NCBI RefSeq assembly: GCF_001425175.1
Contig: NZ_LMDV01000010.1
Span: 124,001-188,000, forward strand
Direction: 5' to 3'
Length of the DNA: 64,000 nt
DNA from: Nocardioides sp. Root1257
GTDB taxonomy: Bacteria > Actinomycetota > Actinomycetes > Propionibacteriales > Nocardioidaceae
A program made the translations under genes and the position numbers. Positions 55,409 to 64,000 of the stretch are shown one piece after another. The notes under the pieces were generated by a model. The model ran no database searches. It saw only the letters and a program-made list of their open reading frames with translations, and was not told the origin of the DNA. Each line of letters starts with the position of its first letter. The first letter of the stretch is position 1.

Positions 55409-58400
55409 TCAGCCGAAGAAGGCCTTGACCACCTTCTGCGCCGACCGGCCGTCCTGCAGGTAGTTGTAGCGGTCGTGGAACGTCTTCATGGCGTCGGCGT
55501 ACTCCTGCTGGACGCCGTCGAGGTTGCGCAGCAGCGCGATGACCTGGTCCGGGGTGTCCACCAGCGGACCGGGGGCGGACTCCTCGAACGGGTAGAGGAA
55601 GCCGCGGACGCCGCCGGTGTAGGTGGCCAGGTCGGGCACCAGGAACACCATCGGCCGGCCGGTGAGCGCGAAGTCGAAGCGCAGCGACGAGTAGTCGAGC
55701 ACGGCGGCGTCGGAGGCCAGGATCAGGTCGTTGATCTCCGGGTAGTGGGTCACGTCGACCAGCTGGGCGTCGCCCTCGGGCGTGGCGCTCCGGCCGTGGA
55801 ACCGGTGGCCGCGCATCAGCAGGACGTAGTCCTTGCCGAGCTTGCGGCTGGCGGCCTCGACGTCGAGGTGCAGGACCGCCTCGGCACGCCGCCAGTTCGT
55901 CGCCAGGTCGTCGCGCCAGGTCGGCGCGTAGAGGACGGCACGCTGGCCCGGCGCGATCCCGAGCCGGGCCCGGGTCTCCTCGCGGATCCGCTCCGCGTCG
56001 GGCGAGACCAGGACGTCGTCGCGGGGGTAGCCCTCGTGGTGGATGACGCCGTCGTAGCGGTACTCGCGGCGGTAGTGCTCGTCCATCTCCGGGGCCGGCG
56101 TCAGGATCATCGACCAGTCGCCGGAGGTGCGCTTCAGCTCGAGGTCGATCCGGCGCGCGGTGTACCCCTTGCCCTCCCACATCCGGATGCCCATGGACTT
56201 CGCCGGGTAGCCGTGGAAGGTCTGCAGCATCTGCTGGCCGGGGCGCAGCGCGAACCACCGGTCGGGGTCGATGTTGAGGCAGAGGTAGCGCGCGGTCGCC
56301 ATCACCCGGTACCACTCACGGGAGTGCATGAGCACCGGCGTACCGCCCTCGGGCACGACGGAGGCGCCGTCGACCACGCCCCAGTGGATCGTGAGCTCGG
56401 GGTGGGTACGCCGGAGCTCGTGGTGGATCGCGAGCTGGCTGTCGGTCGCGGTGTTGCCGGTGTAGGCCTGGAGGTAGACGGCCGAGTCGTCGAGGGGCAG
56501 GTCGCAGGCCTGGTACCACTCCTGGAGTCGGGCCTGCGCCAGCTGGCCGCGGTCGTCGTCGGTGAGCGGCGGCAGCAGGATCACCCCGGCCTCGCGGCCG
56601 CTGCGGGACGCACGCATCCGGAAGCCGTCCTCGACCTGGAAGTCGAGCAGCCGGTCGAGGAGCGCCTCCCCGACCAGGGCGCGGCCCTCGTGCGGCGCCG
56701 CCTGGGGGCCGAACTCGACCCGGAAGCGGTAGCTGCCGACCGGCAGCCTGGTCTCGCCCAGGCCCCACTCGTCCCACCGGGTCGGGAACGTGATCCGGAG
56801 CGCGCCCTCCTGCCCGGCGACCGGGCCGGCGACCTGACCGTCGACGGTCACGCGGCGACGGCCGAGCCGGACGTCGTACCGGGCGGGGGTGGGACCCAGC
56901 CAGCGCGCGGTGACCTCGAGGGCGCCGCTCGTGAGCGCGACGTCCTCGACCACGAGGGTGCCCAGGGCGTCGACCACGTCGACGTCGCCGGTCTCGGAGC
57001 GGCTGAGGGCGACCGGGCCCGCACCCTCGGCGAGCCACTGCGGGGCGGCGGCGGGCCAGGCGACCCGGACCTCCGCGCCGGAGGTCGTGACGCCGACCAG
57101 GCGCAGCCGGCGCGGCGGGTCGGCCGGCCGGGGGCGGGAGAGCTCGAGCGCGAAGGAGGTGTGTCCACCGGCGGCCGCGACGCAGCGGGCCCGGGCGACC
57201 ACGCCGACCTGGTCGACGGCTCGGACCTCGCTCAGCTGGTCGCTGCCCGGGTCGAGGGTGCCGCGCACGGTCGTCCCGACGACGTCCGCCTCGACCAGCT
57301 GCGGCCACGAGCCGGGTGCCGCGAGCAGGTGGAACCGGCTGGCGCTCCGACCGCGGAGGCCGATCCGCGCCCCGCCGACCAGTCGGTCGCCGAGGTGTCC
57401 GGTCTCGACCATGGCCGCGGAGGCCCGGTCGTCGATCTCACTGACGGCGCCGCGCCGGGTCACGCCGTGGGCGCGCACCTCCAGCTCGACGGACCAGGCG
57501 GTGTCGCCACCGCGCTCGGCCGCGCGCGCGGCGAGGGCCGTGGTGTCGACGGTGGCGGTGAAGGCGCCCTCGGCGTAGTCCTGGTAGCGCGAGCCCTCGA
57601 ACAGGTTGGCCCGCGGGTCGGCGTAGCGCTCCACGTCGAGCTCGAGGCGCTCGCCGGTGCCGTGCTCGACCAGCCAGCCGCTCACCTGGGTGTCGGCGCC
57701 GAGGTCGAGGTGCTCGATGCGGGCGAAGCCGCGCAGCTCGATCCGCTCCGGGGCGACCCACCCGATCCGGTAGAGCACCGCCCAGAGCGGTGTCTCGGCC
57801 TCGCGCATCTCGTAGGAGCTCAGCGGCACCCCGACCGCCGGATCCTCGAAGTACGGCAGGTGCGCGAGCACGACGCCGCCGCGGACCTCGGTCGGCCGGT
57901 TCGAGCGCTCGAAGAGCCGGGCGCCGACGTAGTCCTCGAGCTCCTGCCGCTTGTCCTCCCGGACCAGCCAGAGCTTGATCCGCGAGTCCGCGCGCAGCGC
58001 CGCCCAGGCGCTCTCGCCGCCGGACGCCACGAGCTCGTCGACCACCTCGCGCAGGCGGGTCCACTGCTCGGCGGAGGCACGCTCGACGTCGCCGAGGAAC
58101 GGCTGGATCGCGGCGTCGAGGGTGCCCCAGAGCCACCAGTCCAGCACGTCCGGCAGGTTCAGCGCGGCCACCGACCGCTGGGTCGCGGCGTGCTCGTCGA
58201 GCCAGTCCCCGAGCTCGGAGAGGACGTCGCGGACCGCGCCGACGCTGACGCCCTCGCGCCGACCGCTCGGGATGTAGGCGGCGTCGCGGAGCAGGTCGAA
58301 GGACGGCGCGGCGGCGTACGACGCGAGCGCGAGCTCGAGGCCCTGCTCGTCGTCCGCGTCGAAGCGGAGCCCGGAGTCGACCCAGAAGGAGCGACGGAAC

Positions 58401-58996
58401 ATCCGGTTGCCGACGCCCAGGTCGGTGATCGCGACGGGCGAGGCCGCGAGCGTGGTGCCGCGGATCTCGGTGAGGTGGGCGGCCTCGAAGGGCGACTCCA
58501 CCGAGGCGTTGAGGGAGAGCGGCGGCTCGATCCGGCCGACCGCCATCGCCGAGCCGGTCTCCTCGAGCACGGTGACCAGCCGCTCGATGGCGCTGGTGGC
58601 GAGGTCGTCGCCACCGCGCGCGAACATGACGTAGCCGTTGCGGGCCCGCGCGGCGCCGGAGTTCCAGGCCGACGCGAGGTCGGCTGCGGGCGGCGCGATC
58701 CGGATCCGCCAGTCCTCCGCCGCCTGCTCGCGGGCCCCCTCGAGGGCACCCGCGGCCGCGCCGTACGGCACGACGAGGACGTCGAGGTTGCGGTGCTGCT
58801 GGCCGCGGATGGACTTGAGGCACGGGGTGACCCGGCGGGTCTCGCTGTCGCTGACGGCGACCACGATGGTGACGCGCGGACCCTCCCAGCGCCCCCGGAA
58901 GGTGCGCGTCGCCCGCCCGAGCGGTCCGCGGACACCGGCCGGAGTGGCCTTGCCTGCCCGCACGAGGACACGTTCGATGCGTTGGCGTGCGCGCAC
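55409..58996 (-). CDS. GT2 plus CDP-glycerol/ribitol polyol-phosphate transferase fusion
   Basis: A 1195-residue protein. The N-terminus is a glycosyltransferase family 2-like domain (VTIVVAVSDSETRRVTPCLKSI, ASAWNSGAARARNGYVMFARGGDD), which lacks a clear DxD. A long middle with beta-rich repeats (residues about 350-800) follows. The C-terminal domain is a TagF/TarL-like transferase: LQTFHGYPAKSMG, VLYAPTWRDDL, VLLMRGHRF and AVLDYSSLRFDFALTGRPMVFLVPD. It would build glycerol- or ribitol-phosphate chains on the cell surface. The start is GTG 58994-58996 with GGGGAGGA upstream. It may use the CDP-ribitol made by the divergently placed enzyme. Confidence 0.88.
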   Translation of the reverse strand: MRARQRIERVLVRAGKATPAGVRGPLGRATRTFRGRWEGPRVTIVVAVSDSETRRVTPCLKSIRGQQHRNLDVLVVPYGAAAGALEGAREQAAEDWRIRIAPPAADLASAWNSGAARARNGYVMFARGGDDLATSAIERLVTVLEETGSAMAVGRIEPPLSLNASVESPFEAAHLTEIRGTTLAASPVAITDLGVGNRMFRRSFWVDSGLRFDADDEQGLELALASYAAAPSFDLLRDAAYIPSGRREGVSVGAVRDVLSELGDWLDEHAATQRSVAALNLPDVLDWWLWGTLDAAIQPFLGDVERASAEQWTRLREVVDELVASGGESAWAALRADSRIKLWLVREDKRQELEDYVGARLFERSNRPTEVRGGVVLAHLPYFEDPAVGVPLSSYEMREAETPLWAVLYRIGWVAPERIELRGFARIEHLDLGADTQVSGWLVEHGTGERLELDVERYADPRANLFEGSRYQDYAEGAFTATVDTTALAARAAERGGDTAWSVELEVRAHGVTRRGAVSEIDDRASAAMVETGHLGDRLVGGARIGLRGRSASRFHLLAAPGSWPQLVEADVVGTTVRGTLDPGSDQLSEVRAVDQVGVVARARCVAAAGGHTSFALELSRPRPADPPRRLRLVGVTTSGAEVRVAWPAAAPQWLAEGAGPVALSRSETGDVDVVDALGTLVVEDVALTSGALEVTARWLGPTPARYDVRLGRRRVTVDGQVAGPVAGQEGALRITFPTRWDEWGLGETRLPVGSYRFRVEFGPQAAPHEGRALVGEALLDRLLDFQVEDGFRMRASRSGREAGVILLPPLTDDDRGQLAQARLQEWYQACDLPLDDSAVYLQAYTGNTATDSQLAIHHELRRTHPELTIHWGVVDGASVVPEGGTPVLMHSREWYRVMATARYLCLNIDPDRWFALRPGQQMLQTFHGYPAKSMGIRMWEGKGYTARRIDLELKRTSGDWSMILTPAPEMDEHYRREYRYDGVIHHEGYPRDDVLVSPDAERIREETRARLGIAPGQRAVLYAPTWRDDLATNWRRAEAVLHLDVEAASRKLGKDYVLLMRGHRFHGRSATPEGDAQLVDVTHYPEINDLILASDAAVLDYSSLRFDFALTGRPMVFLVPDLATYTGGVRGFLYPFEESAPGPLVDTPDQVIALLRNLDGVQQEYADAMKTFHDRYNYLQDGRSAQKVVKAFFG

Positions 58997-59084
58997 GCGG
59001 TGTCCTCCCCTTCTCCTGGCGGATCGCGGCCGATCGTATCCCGCGGACCCAGGCCGCCCGGACCACGGGCGGTCCTGCGGACGG

Positions 59085-60827
59085 TCAGTCGTCCAGCGCG
59101 GCCAGCACTCGGGCCAGGTAGCGACCCTCGTCCTCGACGTCGAAGGTGAAGGAGGACTGGAACTCGCCCGGGTTGTCGGCCTTCGAGATCACCGAGGTGA
59201 TCGAGTGGCCCAGGACGGAGGCGATCAGGTACTCGTTGCGCGCCGAGTAGGCGTCGGAGCTGAGCATGATCATCTGCACCGGGTCGGGCGCGAAGCAGAC
59301 GTTGAAGAGCCCGCTGCCCGCGAAGCCGGCGAGCACGCTGGCCGAGCGGAACATCGCGATCTGGTCGCCGAGCGGGTAGTCCTCGGGGAAGAGCACCTCG
59401 AAGCCGGCGGCGCGGAAGATCTCCTCCACCTCGTCGGTGTTGTTGCAGGCGCGCTTCTTGATGCGACGCGAGCAGAAGATCCGGTCGGGCCGGAGGTCGC
59501 CGGTGGCGTCCGCCGCGAGCGCGTCGCCCATCAGCTGCCAGGTGTCGGCGATGGCCGGGTGCACGAACTCCGGGTTCGAGAGCATCGGGCTGGGCGACAG
59601 GAGCCGCTCGACCCGCACCGGCTCCTGGATCATCACGATGTCGTCGGCCGTGATGCCCGCGGCGGCGTAGATCGTGAGCTCGTAGGACATCAGCTCGGGA
59701 CGCCGGTTGGTCGCGACCAGCACCTTGAGGTCGGGCTCCAGCTCCTTGGCTCGCGGCCAGGCCCACAGGCGGGACACGGTCTCGGTCAGCAGGTGCCCGA
59801 AGTGGCCGCGCACCTCGTTGTCGAGGTGGAAGTACGTGCCCTCGAGGACCGGGAGGCCGTCGGTCGAGAACGGCAGGCGGGCGTAGCCCGGCGCCACCTC
59901 GATGGTGTGCATGTTGCGCAGCCGCTTGCGGGCGTTGTGGCGGTAGGTGTCGGGCCAGAGCACGCGGTCGTCGGCGACGATCTGGCCGGGGGCGACCACG
60001 ACGCCGCGGTAGTCGCGGAGGTACGCCGGAGGCGCGTCGTACTCCGTCGGCTGGAACGCGCCGCGGGTCGGGGTGTTCTGCTGGAGGTCGCAGCGCGACG
60101 TGAAGCGCAGCCCCTCGACGGTCTCGAGGACCGAGTGGCCCAGCTCGGGGCGCTTCCGCATCACGGTGATGCCCTCGTCCTCGCGCAGCTTGGCGTGCGC
60201 CGGGCCGACCCCGTTGGTGAGCACCAGGTAGTCGCCGCGGATCTCGGTCGCCGTCAGCGCGTCCGCGAGGGCCTGCTCGTCCATGCGCCGCACCGGCACG
60301 CGCTTGCGGTCGGTGCGGACCTTCTTGCCCACCCGGGCCACCGCCCCGGTGAGCAACGGCTCCAGCCCACTGGGCTCGCCGGTCGGGGGAGCGTCGTCCT
60401 CCGCGCGGGGCGCGTCTGGCGCCGCACCGGCGATGGCCAGGTGCCCGCCGGCCGACAGCTGGTTGAACAGCTCCTGGAAGCGGCCCAGCCGCCCCTGAGG
60501 GGTGCCGACGAGGTCGAGCGCCAGGTCGAACGGCCCGGCGAGCGTGACGCCGAGGTGCCGGCGGGAGGCGCTGGCCTCGGCCGGGACGACCTTGACGGCG
60601 GCGCCCGGGAAGCGGGACCGCAGGGCACGGGCCAGCGGCTTCGCGCCCGGTCCGGCGATGATCACGATGCGCGGCGCGGCCCGATCGCCCACCAGGTCGG
60701 TCGCCAGCGCCAGCAGCTCCTCGTCCACGACCACGGCAGGGCGCTCGACGACCTCCGGCTGCCGCTGCAGCCTCCGCCGTACGCGTCCGGCGAAGGCCCG
60801 GAGCCCACCACCCTGTCCTGCCGCCAC
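59085..60827 (-). CDS. GT61/DUF563-like glycosyltransferase
   Basis: A 580-residue protein. The C-terminal half shows the DUF563/GT61 pattern: PVLEGTYFHLDNEVRGHFGHLLTE, VLVATNRRPELM, IFCSRRIKKRACNNTDEVEEIFRAAGFEVLFPEDYPLGDQIAMF (in parts) and LAGFAGSGLFNVCFAP, the acceptor/donor site region. Its N-terminal 250 residues are Rossmann-like (IVIIAGPGAKPLARAL) and may be a methyltransferase-like domain. GTG 60825-60827 is chosen, as the sequence before it is Arg/Pro-rich without homology. It probably adds a sugar to a surface polymer; the sugar is unknown. Confidence 0.78.
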   Translation of the reverse strand: MAAGQGGGLRAFAGRVRRRLQRQPEVVERPAVVVDEELLALATDLVGDRAAPRIVIIAGPGAKPLARALRSRFPGAAVKVVPAEASASRRHLGVTLAGPFDLALDLVGTPQGRLGRFQELFNQLSAGGHLAIAGAAPDAPRAEDDAPPTGEPSGLEPLLTGAVARVGKKVRTDRKRVPVRRMDEQALADALTATEIRGDYLVLTNGVGPAHAKLREDEGITVMRKRPELGHSVLETVEGLRFTSRCDLQQNTPTRGAFQPTEYDAPPAYLRDYRGVVVAPGQIVADDRVLWPDTYRHNARKRLRNMHTIEVAPGYARLPFSTDGLPVLEGTYFHLDNEVRGHFGHLLTETVSRLWAWPRAKELEPDLKVLVATNRRPELMSYELTIYAAAGITADDIVMIQEPVRVERLLSPSPMLSNPEFVHPAIADTWQLMGDALAADATGDLRPDRIFCSRRIKKRACNNTDEVEEIFRAAGFEVLFPEDYPLGDQIAMFRSASVLAGFAGSGLFNVCFAPDPVQMIMLSSDAYSARNEYLIASVLGHSITSVISKADNPGEFQSSFTFDVEDEGRYLARVLAALDD

Positions 60828-60949
60828 GCCGTTCCTCGCTCCCGCTCGCGCCTCCCGTGCTGCCGCCCGGGATCGGCGGCCCAGCCTAGGGCACGACGCG
60901 CCGGGCACTAGGCTGCCGGCGTACTCGCCCGGACGCTCAGAACAGGCCG

Positions 60950-63900
60950 ATGAACGACCCAGCTGCCCGCCGCCGCCTGACCGGCGTCTTCCGCGGCCGG
61001 ACCCGGTCGCGCGACGTCGACGCGGAGCCGGCAGCCCCGGCCAGCCCGTCGGAGCCACCGGCCGCCCCGGTCCTGAGCGTCGTCGTCCCGGTCTACAACG
61101 TCGCGCCGTTCCTCGCCGAGTGCCTGGACAGCGTCCTCGGCCAGTCGCTGGTCGACCTCGAGGTGATCGCCGTCGACGACGGGTCGACCGACGACAGCCC
61201 GCAGATCCTCGAGCGGTACGCCGCCGCGGACGACCGCTTGCGCGTGATCCGGCAGGCGAACGGCGGCCTGGGCAGCGCGCGCAACACCGGCCTGGGGGCG
61301 GCCCGGGGCGAGTTCCTCACCTTCTGCGACTCCGACGACACCGTCCCGACGCGGGCCTTCGAGCTCATGGTGCGGACCCTGCGGCGGTCCGGCTCGGACC
61401 TCGTGGTCGGCGCGGCCCGCCGGTTCAAGCACGGCCGGATGCGCCAGGTGGCGTGGGGCTCGACGGTGCACGAGTTCGACCGGATCGCGACCACCATCGA
61501 CGAGTTCCCCGAGGCGATCCAGGACATCGTCGCGTGCAACCGGATGTTCCGGACCGAGTTCTGGCGCAGCCGGATCGGCGACTTCAGCGAGGGCATCGCC
61601 TACGAGGACCACGTCCCGATGCTCGCTGCCTACCTGCGCGCGGAGCGCTTCGACGTGCTGTCGAACGTCACCTACCACTGGCGCATCCGTGAGGACCACA
61701 GCAGCATCGGGCAGCAGAAGGCGCTCCTCCAGAACCTCCGCGACCGGGTCGCGGTGAAGGAGGAGGCCTACGACCTGCTCCAGGCTGAGGCCAGCGCGGC
61801 GACGTACGACGCGTGGGTCGGGCGGTGCCTCGACATCGACTTCCGCCCGTTCCTCGCCCATGCCCTCACCGGGACGGCCGAGTACCGCTCACTGATGGCG
61901 GCGACGTACCGCACCTTCCTGGACCGGGCCTCGGAGCGCGCCCTGCGGGCGGTCCGCCACGACCGGCTGGTGCGGGCGTGGCTGTGCGCAGGCGAGCACT
62001 GGGAGGCGCTGGCCGAGGCCGAGGCGGCCTTCGCCGGCGACCGGCACACCATCGTCCGCGTCGACGGCGCCCGGATGTCGGCCGTGCCGGACCTGCCGGC
62101 GTCGGTGGTCGCGCTGGTGCCGGAGTCGGCCTGGGAGCTCACGGCGTCCGAGACGGCGCTCCGAGCCGCCCTCCGCTCGGTCCGGCTCGACGAGGGTGCC
62201 GTGGTGGTGGCCGGCTACGCCCTGGTGCCCGGCCTGGCAGGACCGGGTGTGCTGACGGCGACGCTCGTGCGCACCGAGGGCGCCGGGAGCGTCGCGCTGA
62301 CGGTGACGCCGGCGACCGACCCGGCCATCGACGACTGGGCGGAGGACCCCGCGGTGAGTCATGCCGCCGCCGGCTTCGCCGCCGTGGCCCCGCTGGCGGA
62401 CCTGGTCCCGACCGACGGGGCGCCCGCGACCTGGCGGCTGCGGCTGCGGCTCGAGCAGGGCGAGATCGTGCGGGAGGCCGGCGTCCATGTCGCCGTCGAC
62501 GGCTCGGGCGCCGACCGGCCGCGGCAGGCCGTCGTGGAGCTCGACGGGGGGCCGGTGCGGGTCGAGCCGCGCTGGGAGTCCGGGGGCGGCTTCGAGGTCA
62601 CCGTGCTGCCGGCCGCGGTCGTGGTGGAGGAGCTGCTCCCACCGACCGACGGTGTGCTGCGCGGACGCCTCCGGACCGCTGATCCCGCCGGCACGAAGGT
62701 GGCGGCGCGGGGACCGAGCGGCGCCGTCTCGACGATGGCGGGCGACGACGGCAACTTCGCGATCGGCATCGACGGCGAGGCCGGACCGTCCTGGGTCCTG
62801 CGGGCCCGCGTCCCGGGAGGACGCATGCAGCCGCTGCTCTGGCCGGCCGGGGCGGACCCGGTCGGTCCCGACGCGCCGGGGGGCGCGGCGTGGCGCCCGA
62901 CCCCGGACGGCCGGGTGGAGGCCGTCCTCGACGGTCGGAGCCTGCTGGTGGAGCGGATCGACCTGGAGGACGGATCGCTTGTCGTGCGGCTGCGCACCGC
63001 GGGCCTGACGGAGGACGACCTGGCCACGGTCGCCCTCACCGGTCGGCACGCCGACCTCCCCGGCACGACCATCGCCCGCGGACCCGGCTCCGCGACGGTG
63101 CGGTTCGATCTCGGCGCGACCGCGCAGCCCGGCGGCTACGCGGTCGTCGTACACACCGGCGACGGGCTCGAGCTCGAGGCCCGGGCCGACGAGGCGCTGG
63201 CCGCGGCCGCACCGTGGTCGCACGCGACGCCCGGGCACCGGGCCACCGTCCGCCTGCGTCAGGACCAGGTGGTCGCCGTACGCCTCGAGGCGCCGCTCGA
63301 CGACGAGGAGCGCTCCCCCGCGTTCCGGCACGCGCGTCAGCTCGCGCACCGGCGCCGTGACGTGCTCACGCCGCCTGGTGCGACGTCGGTGCTACTCGAG
63401 GGCGGGGACCCGGACGCCCGCACCGCCCTGACCGCCGCCCTGACCGCCGCCCGTCCCGAGGTCTCGTGCGCCTGGTCGGACCCCGACCGCCTCGCCACGC
63501 CGCCGGGCGCCGGCGAGCTGTTGCAGCACAGCCGCGGTTGGTACGACGCCCTCGACCGCGCGCCGGTCATCTGGGCCGGCGACGACCTGCCCGACTTCTT
63601 CGTCAAGGCGCCGTGGCAGCGCACCGCCCAGCTGTTCCCGGGGTTCCCGGTGCGCCCCGTCGGTCGCAGCGCCTGGCAGGCCCGCGGGATGAGCGAGCAC
63701 GCCGTCCAGCTCGAGATCGCGCGCCGGCGGCGCCAGTGGGACGTCCTGGTCGCCCCGAGCGAGGACGTCGCCGACATCTACCGACGCGAGTACGAGTACG
63801 ACGGACGCGTGCTGGTCACCGGCCTCCCCCGCACCGACGACCTCGTGACCCGGGACCCGGAGGTCGTGCGGAGGGGGGTCCTCGGGCGCCTCGGCGTCCC

Positions 63901-64000
63901 GGTCGACCGGGTCGTGGTCCTGCACGTCCGCTCGCAGCGCGACCGTGCCACCCGCGCCGCGCTCCTGAGGGCGGGCGCCACGGACGAGCTCGACGTCGCG
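60950..64000 (+). CDS. GT2 plus polyol-phosphate transferase fusion (3' end outside the window)
   Basis: An open frame of at least 1017 codons from ATG 60950. The N-terminus is a full glycosyltransferase family 2 domain: VLSVVVPVYNVAPFLAECL, VIAVDDGSTDDSPQIL, GLGSARNTGLGAARGEFLTFCDSDD and IAYEDHVPMLAAYL. A long middle of beta-rich segments (residues about 370-800) follows. The C-terminal part begins a CDP-glycerol/ribitol polymer transferase domain (HSRGWYDALDRAPVIWAGDDLPDFFVKAPW, WDVLVAPSEDVADIYRREYEYDG). It resembles 55409-58996 in layout but keeps the DxD motif. The gene runs off the right edge. It is divergent from the GT61-like gene. Confidence 0.82.
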   Translation, partial: MNDPAARRRLTGVFRGRTRSRDVDAEPAAPASPSEPPAAPVLSVVVPVYNVAPFLAECLDSVLGQSLVDLEVIAVDDGSTDDSPQILERYAAADDRLRVIRQANGGLGSARNTGLGAARGEFLTFCDSDDTVPTRAFELMVRTLRRSGSDLVVGAARRFKHGRMRQVAWGSTVHEFDRIATTIDEFPEAIQDIVACNRMFRTEFWRSRIGDFSEGIAYEDHVPMLAAYLRAERFDVLSNVTYHWRIREDHSSIGQQKALLQNLRDRVAVKEEAYDLLQAEASAATYDAWVGRCLDIDFRPFLAHALTGTAEYRSLMAATYRTFLDRASERALRAVRHDRLVRAWLCAGEHWEALAEAEAAFAGDRHTIVRVDGARMSAVPDLPASVVALVPESAWELTASETALRAALRSVRLDEGAVVVAGYALVPGLAGPGVLTATLVRTEGAGSVALTVTPATDPAIDDWAEDPAVSHAAAGFAAVAPLADLVPTDGAPATWRLRLRLEQGEIVREAGVHVAVDGSGADRPRQAVVELDGGPVRVEPRWESGGGFEVTVLPAAVVVEELLPPTDGVLRGRLRTADPAGTKVAARGPSGAVSTMAGDDGNFAIGIDGEAGPSWVLRARVPGGRMQPLLWPAGADPVGPDAPGGAAWRPTPDGRVEAVLDGRSLLVERIDLEDGSLVVRLRTAGLTEDDLATVALTGRHADLPGTTIARGPGSATVRFDLGATAQPGGYAVVVHTGDGLELEARADEALAAAAPWSHATPGHRATVRLRQDQVVAVRLEAPLDDEERSPAFRHARQLAHRRRDVLTPPGATSVLLEGGDPDARTALTAALTAARPEVSCAWSDPDRLATPPGAGELLQHSRGWYDALDRAPVIWAGDDLPDFFVKAPWQRTAQLFPGFPVRPVGRSAWQARGMSEHAVQLEIARRRRQWDVLVAPSEDVADIYRREYEYDGRVLVTGLPRTDDLVTRDPEVVRRGVLGRLGVPVDRVVVLHVRSQRDRATRAALLRAGATDELDVA

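Noticed and set aside
55475..59149. Open frame of 1224 codons on the plus strand opposite the GT2/polyol-phosphate transferase
   Set aside because: The minus-strand product has clear domains, and the plus-strand one is low-complexity without motifs.
1..64000. tRNA, rRNA, insertion sequences or prophage
   Set aside because: No clover-leaf arms, rRNA segments, transposase-like reading frames or phage genes were recognised on either strand by reading; a covariance-model scan would be needed to exclude small RNAs.

Overview
The window is very GC-rich (about 70% or more) with strongly GC-biased third codon positions, many GTG starts, gene chains joined by ATGA/GTGA overlaps, and several promoters whose -10 box lies about 7 bases before the start codon (leaderless transcripts). 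Together with actinobacterial hallmark genes (Lsr2, the 33-residue ribosomal protein bS22, Rex linked to hem genes, a BldN-like sigma factor, TerD, ClpC, DisA) this points to a Gram-positive actinomycete, most like Nocardioides or a relative. This assignment is inference. No rRNA, tRNA, CRISPR array, phage or insertion sequence was seen, and no stretch over 300 bases lacks a gene.

Bases 1-5361 (minus strand) hold hemL, a histidine phosphatase, a thioredoxin-like lipoprotein, ccdA, resB and the start of ccsB: cytochrome c maturation coupled to haem supply. A secreted lytic transglycosylase lies on the plus strand (5635-6837). Bases 6953-14582 (minus) carry an acyl-CoA synthetase, a glutaredoxin-like protein and rex-hemA-hemC-hemD-hemB, with a candidate Rex operator upstream. 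Bases 14636-17665 (plus) encode a HAD phosphatase, a BldN-like ECF sigma factor and a membrane protein in the position of its anti-sigma partner RsbN. Bases 17719-21782 (minus) hold an acyltransferase, an SDR protein, bS22, a BldC/excisionase-like regulator and AcuC. A tryptophanyl-tRNA synthetase follows, preceded by a leader peptide with tandem Trp codons and an attenuator. From memory, the order across 1-33 kb matches M. tuberculosis Rv0496-Rv0529 and, in part, S. coelicolor SCO3316-SCO3337.

Bases 22.9-33.3 kb are more accessory: a TetR-controlled operon of small membrane proteins behind a 28-bp perfect palindrome, terD, an ECF sigma/Kelch pair, proC, proline dehydrogenase, an ABC-2 exporter with a large nested palindrome upstream, a second TetR regulator, a sugar-phosphate isomerase-like protein and a Ppx/GppA phosphatase. 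Bases 33.3-36.9 kb hold a Cys-rich unknown, a glyoxalase-like protein, a methyltransferase that appears to start at CTG, and a LacI regulator.

Bases 36958-51393 form a second conserved block (compare Rv3585-Rv3603c): radA behind a PafBC-type DNA-damage promoter, disA, a membrane protein, mutY, clpC behind a ClgR-type site, a secreted repeat protein, lsr2, then the cofactor operon DUF2520-panC-panD-nadB-nadC-coaX. The right end (51607-64000) is a surface-polymer locus: two sulfotransferase-like proteins, a fused CDP-ribitol synthase (cytidylyltransferase plus reductase), two very large proteins that join a GT2 domain to a CDP-glycerol/ribitol polyol-phosphate transferase, and a GT61-type glycosyltransferase. 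This suggests a ribitol- or glycerol-phosphate wall polymer.
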